Shown here piece by piece: positions 56,256 to 64,000 of a stretch of 64,000 nt of DNA. The translations under genes were made by a program, and so were the position numbers. Numbering within the stretch: the first letter of the stretch is position 1; every line of letters starts with the position of its first letter. The DNA is from Bacteroides oleiciplenus YIT 12058 (lineage in GTDB: Bacteria > Bacteroidota > Bacteroidia > Bacteroidales > Bacteroidaceae): the NCBI RefSeq assembly GCF_000315485.1, contig NZ_JH992940.1, positions 1-64,000 of the forward strand. The letters are read 5' to 3'. The notes below the pieces were generated by a model. That model was not told the DNA's origin. It saw nothing but the letters and a program-made list of their open reading frames with translations, and did not search any database.

Positions 56256-56531
56256 TTACTTGCTGTTTAGCTGATTTATTATTTCACGCTTCACGGCGGC
56301 GATAAGACGCGAGTTCTTCACGACAAGTTCAAGGGCCTTACAGTAGCGTTCCGGGATTTCTATTTCATCTTTAGAATAATAGATTTCCTTTGCAAGCTCT
56401 TCAAATCCAATATCCAGAAGAATACTGCCGTTGTACATCATTTCATTGCCGATTGTTTCGGCAGCATCGAAGGTCTGTTTTCCACCTTCAAACGAGGTAT
56501 GCGCCTCGATTTTTCTAAAATTGATTTTCAT
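56256..56531 (-). CDS. Small phage tail-region protein (91 aa)
   Basis: This 91-residue protein starts 'MKINFRKIEAHTSFEGGKQTFDAAETIGNEM' and is predicted to be mostly helical with an acidic middle. It lies between the tail fibre gene (27-base gap) and the 72-residue protein gene. Similar small proteins occur at this position in Bacteroides prophages. No function can be assigned. Confidence 0.65.
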   Translation of the reverse strand: MKINFRKIEAHTSFEGGKQTFDAAETIGNEMMYNGSILLDIGFEELAKEIYYSKDEIEIPERYCKALELVVKNSRLIAAVKREIINQLNSK

Positions 56532-56558
56532 AACTATACCTGTTTAAAGTGCTTATTT

Positions 56559-59198
56559 CTATGAACTTCTCCATTGTATTCTGGTCAGTATCCCATCTAC
56601 AAAAAATAGGTCTCCAAACCGAAATACATTGTTATTAGGATCCCAACAATCTCGAAAACCGACGCCCATTGTTAATCCATAATTGCCATAATCAGAACCG
56701 TAGCGGTCTTTACCATGAGTATTTATTTTTCCTTTATAGCTGATAGCTACACCATTTTCGCTATCTGTGTTAATACTTAGTGCACAAGATTCTCGACCGC
56801 CAAGTGATGAGATGTTAACTGTTGCTAATGATTCACTCTGAAGATCGTAATCATCTAAATTAACAGTAAATATGGCGGCTACCTGATCTGTCGCACCCGT
56901 AGAGAGTGGCAAAGTATCTCCAATCCCTGCGCTTTTTTTAGCCCCGTCAAAACTAATACCATTCTTTGTAAGAAGAAGATTATCACCAGCTATCTTAGAG
57001 CCTATTGAAGATTCTGTTATTTTAAAACCGCCTATCTCTCCATTATCAGCATTTACTGTTCCATTGAATATACCATTTTTAGCAGTGATATTATTCATCG
57101 TTAGGTTGCCCTCAGTATCCACAAAGAAAGTGCCATTAGCCACAATGTTACCATCGAACCGAATCTGGTCAGCATTTATGACCACATTACTTTGAAAACT
57201 CTTATCCGGAAGCTGTGTCACGAACAAATCTATATAGGCTTTCTTCACATAGCCATTATCGTCAGCCAAACTTGAAAACATCTCTGTTAAGCCAGCCTCT
57301 GTGATAAGGCCGGACATCTTTGTCATATCTACATGCCCATCTTTATCATACACGATTTCCTTTCCGTACAATGCCGAGAAGTCTGCTGTGGTTATTAATC
57401 CGGATGTATTGATATTAGTGATTTTTTCACCAGATGCATCAAAATGTATTCCTTGAGCCAATAAGGTTAGAGATTCCTTCGTCGCCTGAATGACTGTCGT
57501 ATTCTTAGTCGCCGCACTATTTGCACTATTTGCAATACCCAATGCTTCGGATGCTGATTTAGCTGCATCAGAAGCATCTTTTATACCTTGATTCGCAAGC
57601 TTTTTTGCCGCTTCTATTCCCTCATCAGAGTCGGTTACGGCTATTACAATCTGATTGCCCAAGTTTTCAATATAAGCGGTTGTAGCAGTAGACGTAGGTT
57701 CCCAATGAGAAATACTGAATGCCACCCCTTTAGCCTTAGCTGTCTTGCAGACGAGGACATCATTCTTATAAGAAACATTGGCATCCGAATACATCACATT
57801 CACCCACAGATCGCCAACATCATAAGCCTGTGAGTCTGTTGGCTGTGCAACGAATGTCCGGCGTTTCCCGTCGGCTGTATCCTGTGCTCTGGCTGCATCC
57901 TCCAGGGCTTTGATTGTCTGCAGGTCGGTGATGTTATTCCATGCCCACGTGTTTCCCGACTTTTCAAACCGATAAGCCAGTCCGGATTTACGGTTGTAGA
58001 ACATGTCCTGTTCGTGCATTATCCTTAAGTCATCAGTGGTCCATTCTGATGCCGGAATATTGGATAATGTAGGGGCGTAGTCATAGAACCACATCGTATA
58101 TTCCTTGTCCGTTTGTCCTTTAATGATATCGAGGCTACCTTGTATCTCACCAAGTATTGTATCTACATCTTTTCCTGTTGCCTCAGAAATTAGCTTGGCT
58201 ATGATCGTACTTTTGTCCGGGTTCAAATCAATCTTAGGTTGTGGCAGATGGTAGTCAATGATGCCTTTATACACACGGATGTAAGGACCTCCGGTGGTTA
58301 TGGCATCACTACAGATAGCTCCCTGCCTGCTTGTATCGGACTTGTTTCCGAGTTGTACAATCTCGTCACCAGGCATAGGCGTATCGCTACCAGGACCGGC
58401 ATTGGATTTGCTTAAATCTATGTAGTCCGTTCCGACGCCTACAACCAGTCGCCAATAGTAGTGATTGCCTAATGTTCCTCCTACTTTCTTCTCAAGATTG
58501 AAAGTCTCGCAGATTGCCCAGTCGTCCGACTGGAATAAACATTTCACCTCACGTCCGTCTGCGTCTGTCGTCTTGAAATGGCATCGGTATACAGACCCGG
58601 TATCTTCCACTGAGGTGCAGACGATTCCCGCACCCGGAGTTACCCACTGCTTGCCGCCCACATAATAGGAGCGTTGCACCTGTATCTCGTCGGCTGTCAG
58701 CTTTCGGCGAATGTTTACGAAGTCGATATCGAGATGGTAGTTTCCGACTTCGTCCTCCTTAATGCCGAACCCCGTAGAACCGGGAGTGAAGTTTTTAGAT
58801 GCAATATCTTCCAATAAAACTATCTGTTCCAGAGTAGATACTTTCTTGGCATCAATACCTTCGCGGAAGTGTATTATCTTTTGGGCGGTGTCTTCCTGAT
58901 CTTTACGCAGATAGCGGTTGTCATTACTAATATTTCCACCAATAATATCTAATTTACAATGATAAAACCCTTTAGCACTGTCGTCCGGCATCTCAGGGTC
59001 TATCAGGAGTTTATAGACCTCACCTCCCTTTACTGATATAATTTGTCCGGGATAGGGCACATGTGTTTTATTGGCATTTTGGGCATACATAGTGGCAGCA
59101 TCTATCGTCTCAAATATCTCAGAAGAATCCATAGGACGAGATGTCGTTCTCTTATAGGTCGTTGAAAAAGGAGTTCCTGTTAACTTCAATTCATCCAT
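56559..59198 (-). CDS. Prophage tail fibre / baseplate protein
   Basis: This 879-residue protein has an N-terminal anchoring region ('MDELKLTGTPFSTTYKRTTSRPMDSSEIFETIDAA'), a segment of phage-typical 'DTSRQGAICSDAITTGGPYIRVYKGI', an Ala-rich coiled coil near residues 530-590 ('AAKKLANQGIKDASDAAKSASEALGIANSANSAATKNTT'), and a beta-rich C-terminus with 'NADQIRFDGNIVANGTFFVDTEGNLTMNNITAKNGIFNGTVNADNG', the repeat style of trimeric tail fibres. It follows the hub gene by five bases. It probably forms the central fibre or baseplate; host binding may be shared with the giant protein. Confidence 0.8.
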   Translation of the reverse strand: MDELKLTGTPFSTTYKRTTSRPMDSSEIFETIDAATMYAQNANKTHVPYPGQIISVKGGEVYKLLIDPEMPDDSAKGFYHCKLDIIGGNISNDNRYLRKDQEDTAQKIIHFREGIDAKKVSTLEQIVLLEDIASKNFTPGSTGFGIKEDEVGNYHLDIDFVNIRRKLTADEIQVQRSYYVGGKQWVTPGAGIVCTSVEDTGSVYRCHFKTTDADGREVKCLFQSDDWAICETFNLEKKVGGTLGNHYYWRLVVGVGTDYIDLSKSNAGPGSDTPMPGDEIVQLGNKSDTSRQGAICSDAITTGGPYIRVYKGIIDYHLPQPKIDLNPDKSTIIAKLISEATGKDVDTILGEIQGSLDIIKGQTDKEYTMWFYDYAPTLSNIPASEWTTDDLRIMHEQDMFYNRKSGLAYRFEKSGNTWAWNNITDLQTIKALEDAARAQDTADGKRRTFVAQPTDSQAYDVGDLWVNVMYSDANVSYKNDVLVCKTAKAKGVAFSISHWEPTSTATTAYIENLGNQIVIAVTDSDEGIEAAKKLANQGIKDASDAAKSASEALGIANSANSAATKNTTVIQATKESLTLLAQGIHFDASGEKITNINTSGLITTADFSALYGKEIVYDKDGHVDMTKMSGLITEAGLTEMFSSLADDNGYVKKAYIDLFVTQLPDKSFQSNVVINADQIRFDGNIVANGTFFVDTEGNLTMNNITAKNGIFNGTVNADNGEIGGFKITESSIGSKIAGDNLLLTKNGISFDGAKKSAGIGDTLPLSTGATDQVAAIFTVNLDDYDLQSESLATVNISSLGGRESCALSINTDSENGVAISYKGKINTHGKDRYGSDYGNYGLTMGVGFRDCWDPNNNVFRFGDLFFVDGILTRIQWRSS

Positions 59199-59203
59199 GA
59201 CTA

Positions 59204-61438
59204 TTAAGTATTTAAAGTTATATGATTAGTCGTATCATTCACAAGTTGAGTATTCATAATCCACATTTTATAATTGGTTTCTGTCGAACTATTAAGGTCC
59301 TTCACGGGAATCTCTTTCGGGCCGCTCACCAGACCTGTATCCCAAATTATATTTCCTTGAATTCCCTTAATCTCCAATGAAGTTATATCCCCCTCCGGAA
59401 GACATATTGCTATCATTTTCCAGTTCGTAGCTGTAAAGCTGTATTCTCCTTTACCTGTATACAGTCCGCTGCTCCCCAGTGCCCTCACCTGTGCCGATGT
59501 CTTAGGTTCCGAATCTACCACCCCTGCAAACCATCTTCGATATACATTTACAGTGATAGTGTCATTCAATATCTTTTCGGGAAGTATATCGCTGGAGGCA
59601 TACACCACTGTCGCTCTATGCGTTTCTCGCTTGGTATAGGTGCCCGACAGGGTCAGTACGGCTGTCTGAATGCCCTGACTCTCTGCTGAGAAGACCAGCT
59701 TCTTACCTTCATCCTCATCATGGAAAGCTTTGGTCATCTCGCCCTGTCCGTTGCGGGTGGCGGTGTAGGTGATGCGTCCTTGCTTTGTACCATATTCCAC
59801 TTTGTCGGAAGTGGATATACTGCTGCTCAACTCTCCACCCATGGGCTTGTACAGCATCTTGCGGAAAATGGTTTCCCAGGTTTGGCCGGCAAGCAGGACG
59901 TCCTTTTTCTTGAAATAGCCGACATCGTTGGAGTTGATAACGATGTTCTTTTTCAACTTGTCCGAGACGTCGATTGATGTGGAAGAACTGCTTCCGGAAG
60001 AAGGGTTGCTGCCTGAAGACATCACATATTGCAACTGGGCCAAACTGGCATCCACCGTCCGCTTCCAGCCTTTGCCCACCATGTTGGTACATTCTATGGT
60101 GGCCATGCTCAGGTTATCCAGCTTGCGCGTAACTTTGGTGATTCGTGTGTCACTGAACCCTTCGTCGAAGAACTTGTCGCTTAGCAAACGCACGTTTTGG
60201 CCTAACTGCAACGGGATGTTGTTCTTGTCAATATAGGTGTAGTCCGTTTCGCCTCCATATTTAGACATGTCCTCGCTGTACTTTTCCAGATAGCTGTTGA
60301 CGGCAGTTTCATATGCTACTTCCGCTTCTTTCTCGAGCCCCGTGGGCAGACTGAAGTTCCAGGGGATATATTCATCTCCGAGAGCGGGAATCAGGTTTTT
60401 GCCCGGTATCTGCTCTGTTTCCGACGGATAAGTGTTGAGGATTTCCCACTCCATGGTCTTCGAATCGTATTTCACTTCGAACTCCCGCCCGGCAAGCTCG
60501 CCTGTCTGGAAGGTTATATGTTTGGCCAGCCCGCCTATTTCAAAGTCGTTCGGGTCGAACGTCATGCCGATGTCGTCAAAATAGTAGATTGTGATCTTCT
60601 TATCGTTTTCATCCACCTTTTCCTCTTGGCGCACTGTGTTGACCGTGCCGCGATAGTGCGGATAGATATCTGCAAAGGTGGACTCTTCCACATATTCGTA
60701 AAGCCCATAACGGGTGTTTCTGTCCACATACTTGGCCCGGTTCGGAAGTTGCAGCCGGGAGAAGCCATAGCGGTTGCGGTCGATGTTGCGGGTGCTGCCC
60801 AGCGGGAAGAGGCGGGTGAAGAACTTCACGTCACTGCTGTTCTCTGATTGAGTAAGCGAAGTGAGTCCCTGCATATAGCCCAGTTCCACCCGGTCGCCAC
60901 GCTCGCAACGTGTAAGGTTAATCTTGAAACCGTCCGTCCACCATTCCGCCTCGAATGCGTCCGATATCAGCGAGAGGGCATCCCAGCAGGTTGCGTTGTT
61001 GTATTCGACGGTTTTCTTCGGGGCGTCGAGAACGTCTCCTATGCTCCAGCGCTTTTCGCCGTACACACGGTTCATGTTGTCTATCCACCTCTGGAGGTGC
61101 ATCGCGGGGCTGTCGTCGAGGTAGAATTGCAGTTCATATTGCCCGTCCGTCAGGTTGAGGAACATCACCCGCTCCGCATCGTGCTCGGGGCCGTAGAACT
61201 TGACCGTGTAGTTGTACTCTTGTGTAGACACCTGCTTGGGTTTGTACTCCTTGTTGATGCTGAACTTTGTGTCGTTCAGCATCACATAGTCGTTCACGTC
61301 CAGTGCTACAAAGAAGGGATGGGTGAAGGTGGCGGACACGGCGTTCTCTGCCATCAGCTCGGTGTTCCAGGTTGATGAGGCGGCGGTGTTCACGGTCAGT
61401 TTCAGTTCTCCGTTCTGGTTGTATATTTTCAGTTCCAT
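59204..61438 (-). CDS. Prophage tail hub / tail-associated (endopeptidase-like) protein
   Basis: The 744-residue protein begins 'MELKIYNQNGELKLTVNTAASSTWNTELMAENAVSATF' and continues 'YNYTVKFYGPEHDAERVMFLN', the pattern of Gp44/Tal-like tail-hub proteins. Domains 'NNATCWDALSLISDAFEAEWWTDGFKINL' and 'VKFFTRLFPLGSTRNID' follow. A Ser-rich linker near 490 precedes an Ig-like C-terminus. It should cap the tail tube below the tape measure. Endopeptidase activity is not shown by any motif I can see. Confidence 0.8.
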   Translation of the reverse strand: MELKIYNQNGELKLTVNTAASSTWNTELMAENAVSATFTHPFFVALDVNDYVMLNDTKFSINKEYKPKQVSTQEYNYTVKFYGPEHDAERVMFLNLTDGQYELQFYLDDSPAMHLQRWIDNMNRVYGEKRWSIGDVLDAPKKTVEYNNATCWDALSLISDAFEAEWWTDGFKINLTRCERGDRVELGYMQGLTSLTQSENSSDVKFFTRLFPLGSTRNIDRNRYGFSRLQLPNRAKYVDRNTRYGLYEYVEESTFADIYPHYRGTVNTVRQEEKVDENDKKITIYYFDDIGMTFDPNDFEIGGLAKHITFQTGELAGREFEVKYDSKTMEWEILNTYPSETEQIPGKNLIPALGDEYIPWNFSLPTGLEKEAEVAYETAVNSYLEKYSEDMSKYGGETDYTYIDKNNIPLQLGQNVRLLSDKFFDEGFSDTRITKVTRKLDNLSMATIECTNMVGKGWKRTVDASLAQLQYVMSSGSNPSSGSSSSTSIDVSDKLKKNIVINSNDVGYFKKKDVLLAGQTWETIFRKMLYKPMGGELSSSISTSDKVEYGTKQGRITYTATRNGQGEMTKAFHDEDEGKKLVFSAESQGIQTAVLTLSGTYTKRETHRATVVYASSDILPEKILNDTITVNVYRRWFAGVVDSEPKTSAQVRALGSSGLYTGKGEYSFTATNWKMIAICLPEGDITSLEIKGIQGNIIWDTGLVSGPKEIPVKDLNSSTETNYKMWIMNTQLVNDTTNHITLNT

Positions 61439-61455
61439 ACTCGTTTATTTGCTGT

Positions 61456-61923
61456 TTAAAGGTCAATAGACTGATAAGGGTTCGGTTCTCTGAACTTCAG
61501 TTTCATCTTGCCGTACACTTTGTCTTCTACGGTGAGCGGGGAGGACATGTCGTGCGAGGCGGCGCTCTTGAAGTACATGCGGTATTGGGTGCCCAGTTCG
61601 GGCAGGGCAAACACCAGCCATCCGCTTTTCAGGAAGTCGATGAAGGCGATGTAGTGGGTGTACCACTCTGCCGGGGTGTCTGCCAGGATGCCGAACTGTA
61701 GGGTTACGTCGCGCGCCTCGTAGTGAGGGGCGGGTAGGGAGGCGGGCAGGTTTTCGCCGTTCTGCTCGCGGAATGTCACTGCGGTGTAGGCTTTCATAGC
61801 GGGCACTTGCAAGAGGGCGTTGTAGTTATCGTGTCCTCCGGACTTGTCTTCGGCCAGGAAGGCGCGATATTCCTTATAGATGTCTTTACCATTGATGGTA
61901 AGTAGTGATTCAAGTATTTCCAT
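61456..61923 (-). CDS. Distal tail protein-like
   Basis: This 155-residue protein starts at 61923 (MEILESLLTINGKDIYKEYRAFLAED). It contains 'GLFADTPAEW'-type sequence in the form 'QFGILADTPAEWYTHYIAFIDFLKSGWLVFALPELGTQYRMYFKSA', close to phage distal-tail or tail-tube-cap proteins. It lies between the tape measure and hub genes with only 2- and 17-base gaps, the expected place for Dit. The longer upstream frame overlaps the tape measure gene and is rejected. Confidence 0.75.
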   Translation of the reverse strand: MEILESLLTINGKDIYKEYRAFLAEDKSGGHDNYNALLQVPAMKAYTAVTFREQNGENLPASLPAPHYEARDVTLQFGILADTPAEWYTHYIAFIDFLKSGWLVFALPELGTQYRMYFKSAASHDMSSPLTVEDKVYGKMKLKFREPNPYQSIDL

Positions 61924-61925
61924 AA

Positions 61926-64000
61926 TTATCCTTTTATTTTCATTCCGTCTCTTTCCAATCTGTTCACTATCTCGGCTATGTCTTTCAGGCAGCGGCAGTA
62001 GCCGGTGTTTTCGGCAATGCTGCCCAGCAGGCCGATGGCTTCGTAAGAGTAGCGCGAGAGGTCGGCCATCTTTTCGTCCATGCTTATCACGTGGGTCTGG
62101 ATGGAGAGGCCGATGCCCTCCAGTTTGCCGGCTGTCTCTTCGGTGACGGTGGTCACGGCGCCGGTGTGACCCGACTGCGACGAGCCTCCGGCACTGTTCT
62201 CCGACTCCCAACCGAAGGTTTCGGCCAGCCGGTCGCGTTCGGCCAGCATGGCGTCGCTTATCTTCTGCTGCTCTTCGCGCAGTCTTCTCACTTCTTCTTC
62301 GGTGAGGGTGCCGTCTTCGCCATACTTCGCCCAGCTATCGTAGAGGGATTGTATCTGCGAACTGTATTTCGTGGCAAGGACGGATTGCAGGATGGACTTG
62401 CGCAGATACTTCTCGAAGTTGTTGGCAAAGTCTTCGCTGCTGCTGTCCATGTTGTCCAGCAGGCTGAGGTAGCTGTCCTGGAAACTGTCGAGCGATACGC
62501 CTGTCAACTGTTCCTTGACCGAGGCGACGATTTCTTTCTCCGTGTCGCCGTATTGGATGAGGTTGTCCAGATAGCCACGGAAGTCGCCGTCCATTGCCGA
62601 CCAGAGGCCGCTGTAGTTGGTCTTGATCCATTCCAGTTGTTTGCCGTTCATGTTGAGCATGTCTTCCATCTGGGTGAACTTCACGCCGCCCAATGACTTG
62701 GAAATGTCTCCTGCCACGTCGCGCCAGTTCTGACCTTCCCACTTGTAGGAGCCTTTCCACATACGATACCATAGGGAACGGCTGCCGCCGCTGCTACCCG
62801 AGCTCAGGCGTGATTTGGCGAGTTGCTTGGTGACTTCTTTCTCCGAGTTGAGCAGTTGCAGGGCTTCGGAACCGGCTTGGGTGGCTTCGGCGCCGTAGGA
62901 CTCTTTGATGTAGGCTTTCTTCTTGTCGAGAAGCTGATCCCACACGTCCATCAGGACGTCGTACTTCTGCACCATGGCGTTGTAGCCGGAGTAGTCGGCA
63001 CCGAATGCGCCCACCAGTCCGGAGGCAAGTCCCAGTGCGCCGCCGATGGCTGCTCCCCACGGGCCGCCTATGGAGGCTCCGGTGGATGCCATGGAGAGGG
63101 TGGAGTTGGCAACGCCGCTCACTTTCTGCATGGTTTCTCCGGCGGAACCGCCCATCTTGCTGATGGCGCCGCCCACTTCGCTGACGATGGCGGATGCGCC
63201 CTTGAAGCTTTCGAGGATGTTTTGGGTAGCGGCAAACTGCTTTTCGGAGTCGCTGCCGGCAGCTTTCAGGTCTTTGAAGCCGTTGATGAGGCCCATGAAG
63301 GGGTTCTGTTTGTTCAGGGCGGCGCTCTGCTTCGTCATTGCGGTTATGATGCCTTTTGCATCTTCGGGCTTCAGCGACTTGGCGTAATTTTGGAGGTTGT
63401 CGGGAAGCTGGATGTTCTTCTTGCCATCTACGTCTTCAAGGTATTCCAGCAGTAGCCGGGCTTGGTCGATGGTTTGCTGTATGTAGCCGCTGGTGTGGGT
63501 GCCGGCTTCTTCGAAGAGGCGTGTCCAGAGGTCCGACTTCTGGAGCATGCCTTTGTCCAGTGCGTCTACGGCTTCGTTTTCTTTTTTCTGTAAGGTGTCT
63601 TTCTCACCCTGAGTCTTGGCATCGGCTATGCGTTGCTGATAATCGGTTATGATGGCAAGGCGTTTATCTTCGTACGAGCCGTATTCTTTGAGGTAGTCGT
63701 TCTTTGCCTGTAGCTCTTCCTTCTGGCGGCGCTTCTCCATGTCAGTAAGCGTCTTCTGGTAGTTTGCGGCGGCGATGTTGCTTTGCTGTACCGCTTCGTT
63801 GTCCACATTGGATACTTGCTCGGGGGTGATGTTTACGCCGTCCTTCTGCGCTTCCTCCAGCTTGGCCTGCCGCTCCTGGCGTTGCTGCTCTATGCGGTCC
63901 ATCTCTTTGTCGAAAGCTTCCCGGGCTAATGTTTCCTCGGTTTCATCACCTTCTTTCATGGCTGCCTGGAGCTTGTCCTGAATCTCTTTCCGGACTTTGA
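61926..64000 (-). CDS. Tape measure protein, C-terminal part (gene continues beyond the right edge)
   Basis: The frame is open to the right edge ('KVRKEIQDKLQAA' precedes the Met at 63959), so at least 690 residues are present and the N-terminus is missing. Long coiled coils ('EKRRQKEELQAKNDYLKEY'), a hydrophobic Ala/Gly-rich region near 'GGPWGAAIGGALGLASGLVGAFGADYSG', and a helical C-terminus are typical of tape measure proteins, which set tail length and form part of the DNA channel. G+C is higher than in the tail fibre genes downstream. Confidence 0.85.
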   Translation of the reverse strand, partial: KVRKEIQDKLQAAMKEGDETEETLAREAFDKEMDRIEQQRQERQAKLEEAQKDGVNITPEQVSNVDNEAVQQSNIAAANYQKTLTDMEKRRQKEELQAKNDYLKEYGSYEDKRLAIITDYQQRIADAKTQGEKDTLQKKENEAVDALDKGMLQKSDLWTRLFEEAGTHTSGYIQQTIDQARLLLEYLEDVDGKKNIQLPDNLQNYAKSLKPEDAKGIITAMTKQSAALNKQNPFMGLINGFKDLKAAGSDSEKQFAATQNILESFKGASAIVSEVGGAISKMGGSAGETMQKVSGVANSTLSMASTGASIGGPWGAAIGGALGLASGLVGAFGADYSGYNAMVQKYDVLMDVWDQLLDKKKAYIKESYGAEATQAGSEALQLLNSEKEVTKQLAKSRLSSGSSGGSRSLWYRMWKGSYKWEGQNWRDVAGDISKSLGGVKFTQMEDMLNMNGKQLEWIKTNYSGLWSAMDGDFRGYLDNLIQYGDTEKEIVASVKEQLTGVSLDSFQDSYLSLLDNMDSSSEDFANNFEKYLRKSILQSVLATKYSSQIQSLYDSWAKYGEDGTLTEEEVRRLREEQQKISDAMLAERDRLAETFGWESENSAGGSSQSGHTGAVTTVTEETAGKLEGIGLSIQTHVISMDEKMADLSRYSYEAIGLLGSIAENTGYCRCLKDIAEIVNRLERDGMKIKG

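Larger units (their letters stand above)
48600..64000. mobile_element. Prophage tail module (partial, continues beyond the right edge)
   Basis: Seven minus-strand genes from the right edge to 50745 follow the order tape measure, distal tail, tail hub, tail fibre, two small proteins and giant receptor-binding protein. This is the usual late-gene order of tailed phages. No head, lysis, integrase or repressor gene is in the window, so it cannot be decided whether this is a complete prophage or a tail remnant. The left limit is approximate. Confidence 0.8.

Overview
The window is Bacteroides chromosomal DNA. Support comes from recurrent Bacteroides-type promoters (TTTG about 19 bases upstream of TAnnTTTG), the alanine/lysine-rich extension on ribosomal protein S16, LruC-domain and MORN lipoproteins, and a CTnDOT-type conjugative transposon. 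Three regions follow one another.

(1) Positions 1 to about 22,098: the int-proximal part of a CTnDOT/CTnERL-type integrative conjugative element, more G+C-rich than the chromosome beside it. On the minus strand it carries the integrase, the excision operon (xis2c, xis2d, orf3, a topoisomerase III 'exc', a DUF1896 protein and a giant DNA methylase/helicase), the tetracycline operon tetQ-rteA-rteB, a RibD/DHFR-like gene and an rteC-family gene. In the known pathway TetQ protects ribosomes, RteA/RteB sense and relay, RteC switches on the excision operon, and Int with the Xis proteins and Exc excise the element. The mob/tra half lies beyond the left edge. The right end joins the chromosome inside a host gene that has lost its 5' end.

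(2) About 22,099 to 48,600: chromosomal housekeeping and metabolic genes. These are gpmA, a split ThrE exporter, nrdD/nrdG, a TlpA-like thiol-disulfide lipoprotein, rpsP, a membrane-anchored TPR regulator, MORN and DUF3829 secreted proteins, an RRM protein, an NhaC antiporter, a hexuronate module (uxaA, LacI regulator, kdgK, kdgA) with paired operators, duplicated LruC lipoproteins, a di-haem peroxidase, a candidate small RNA and a processive-type glycosyltransferase.

(3) About 48,600 to 64,000: the tail module of a prophage read on the minus strand (tape measure, distal tail, tail hub, tail fibre, two small proteins, a giant receptor-binding/LamG protein), running off the right edge.

The most unusual structure is at the 3' end of the giant tail gene. 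A 64-bp perfect inverted repeat (49,879-49,942 and 51,426-51,489), plus a third partial copy (from 48,995), lets the constant part of the gene be joined to alternative C-terminal cassettes: an EF-hand/leucine-rich-repeat cassette, a lysine-rich cassette, or the current hydrophobic one. The 1.48-kb segment inside the inverted repeat is extremely A-rich and T-poor on the plus strand and shows three-base periodicity. It looks like an invertible tail-fibre switch whose core has an abnormal mutational or coding history. No recombinase for it is visible in the window.
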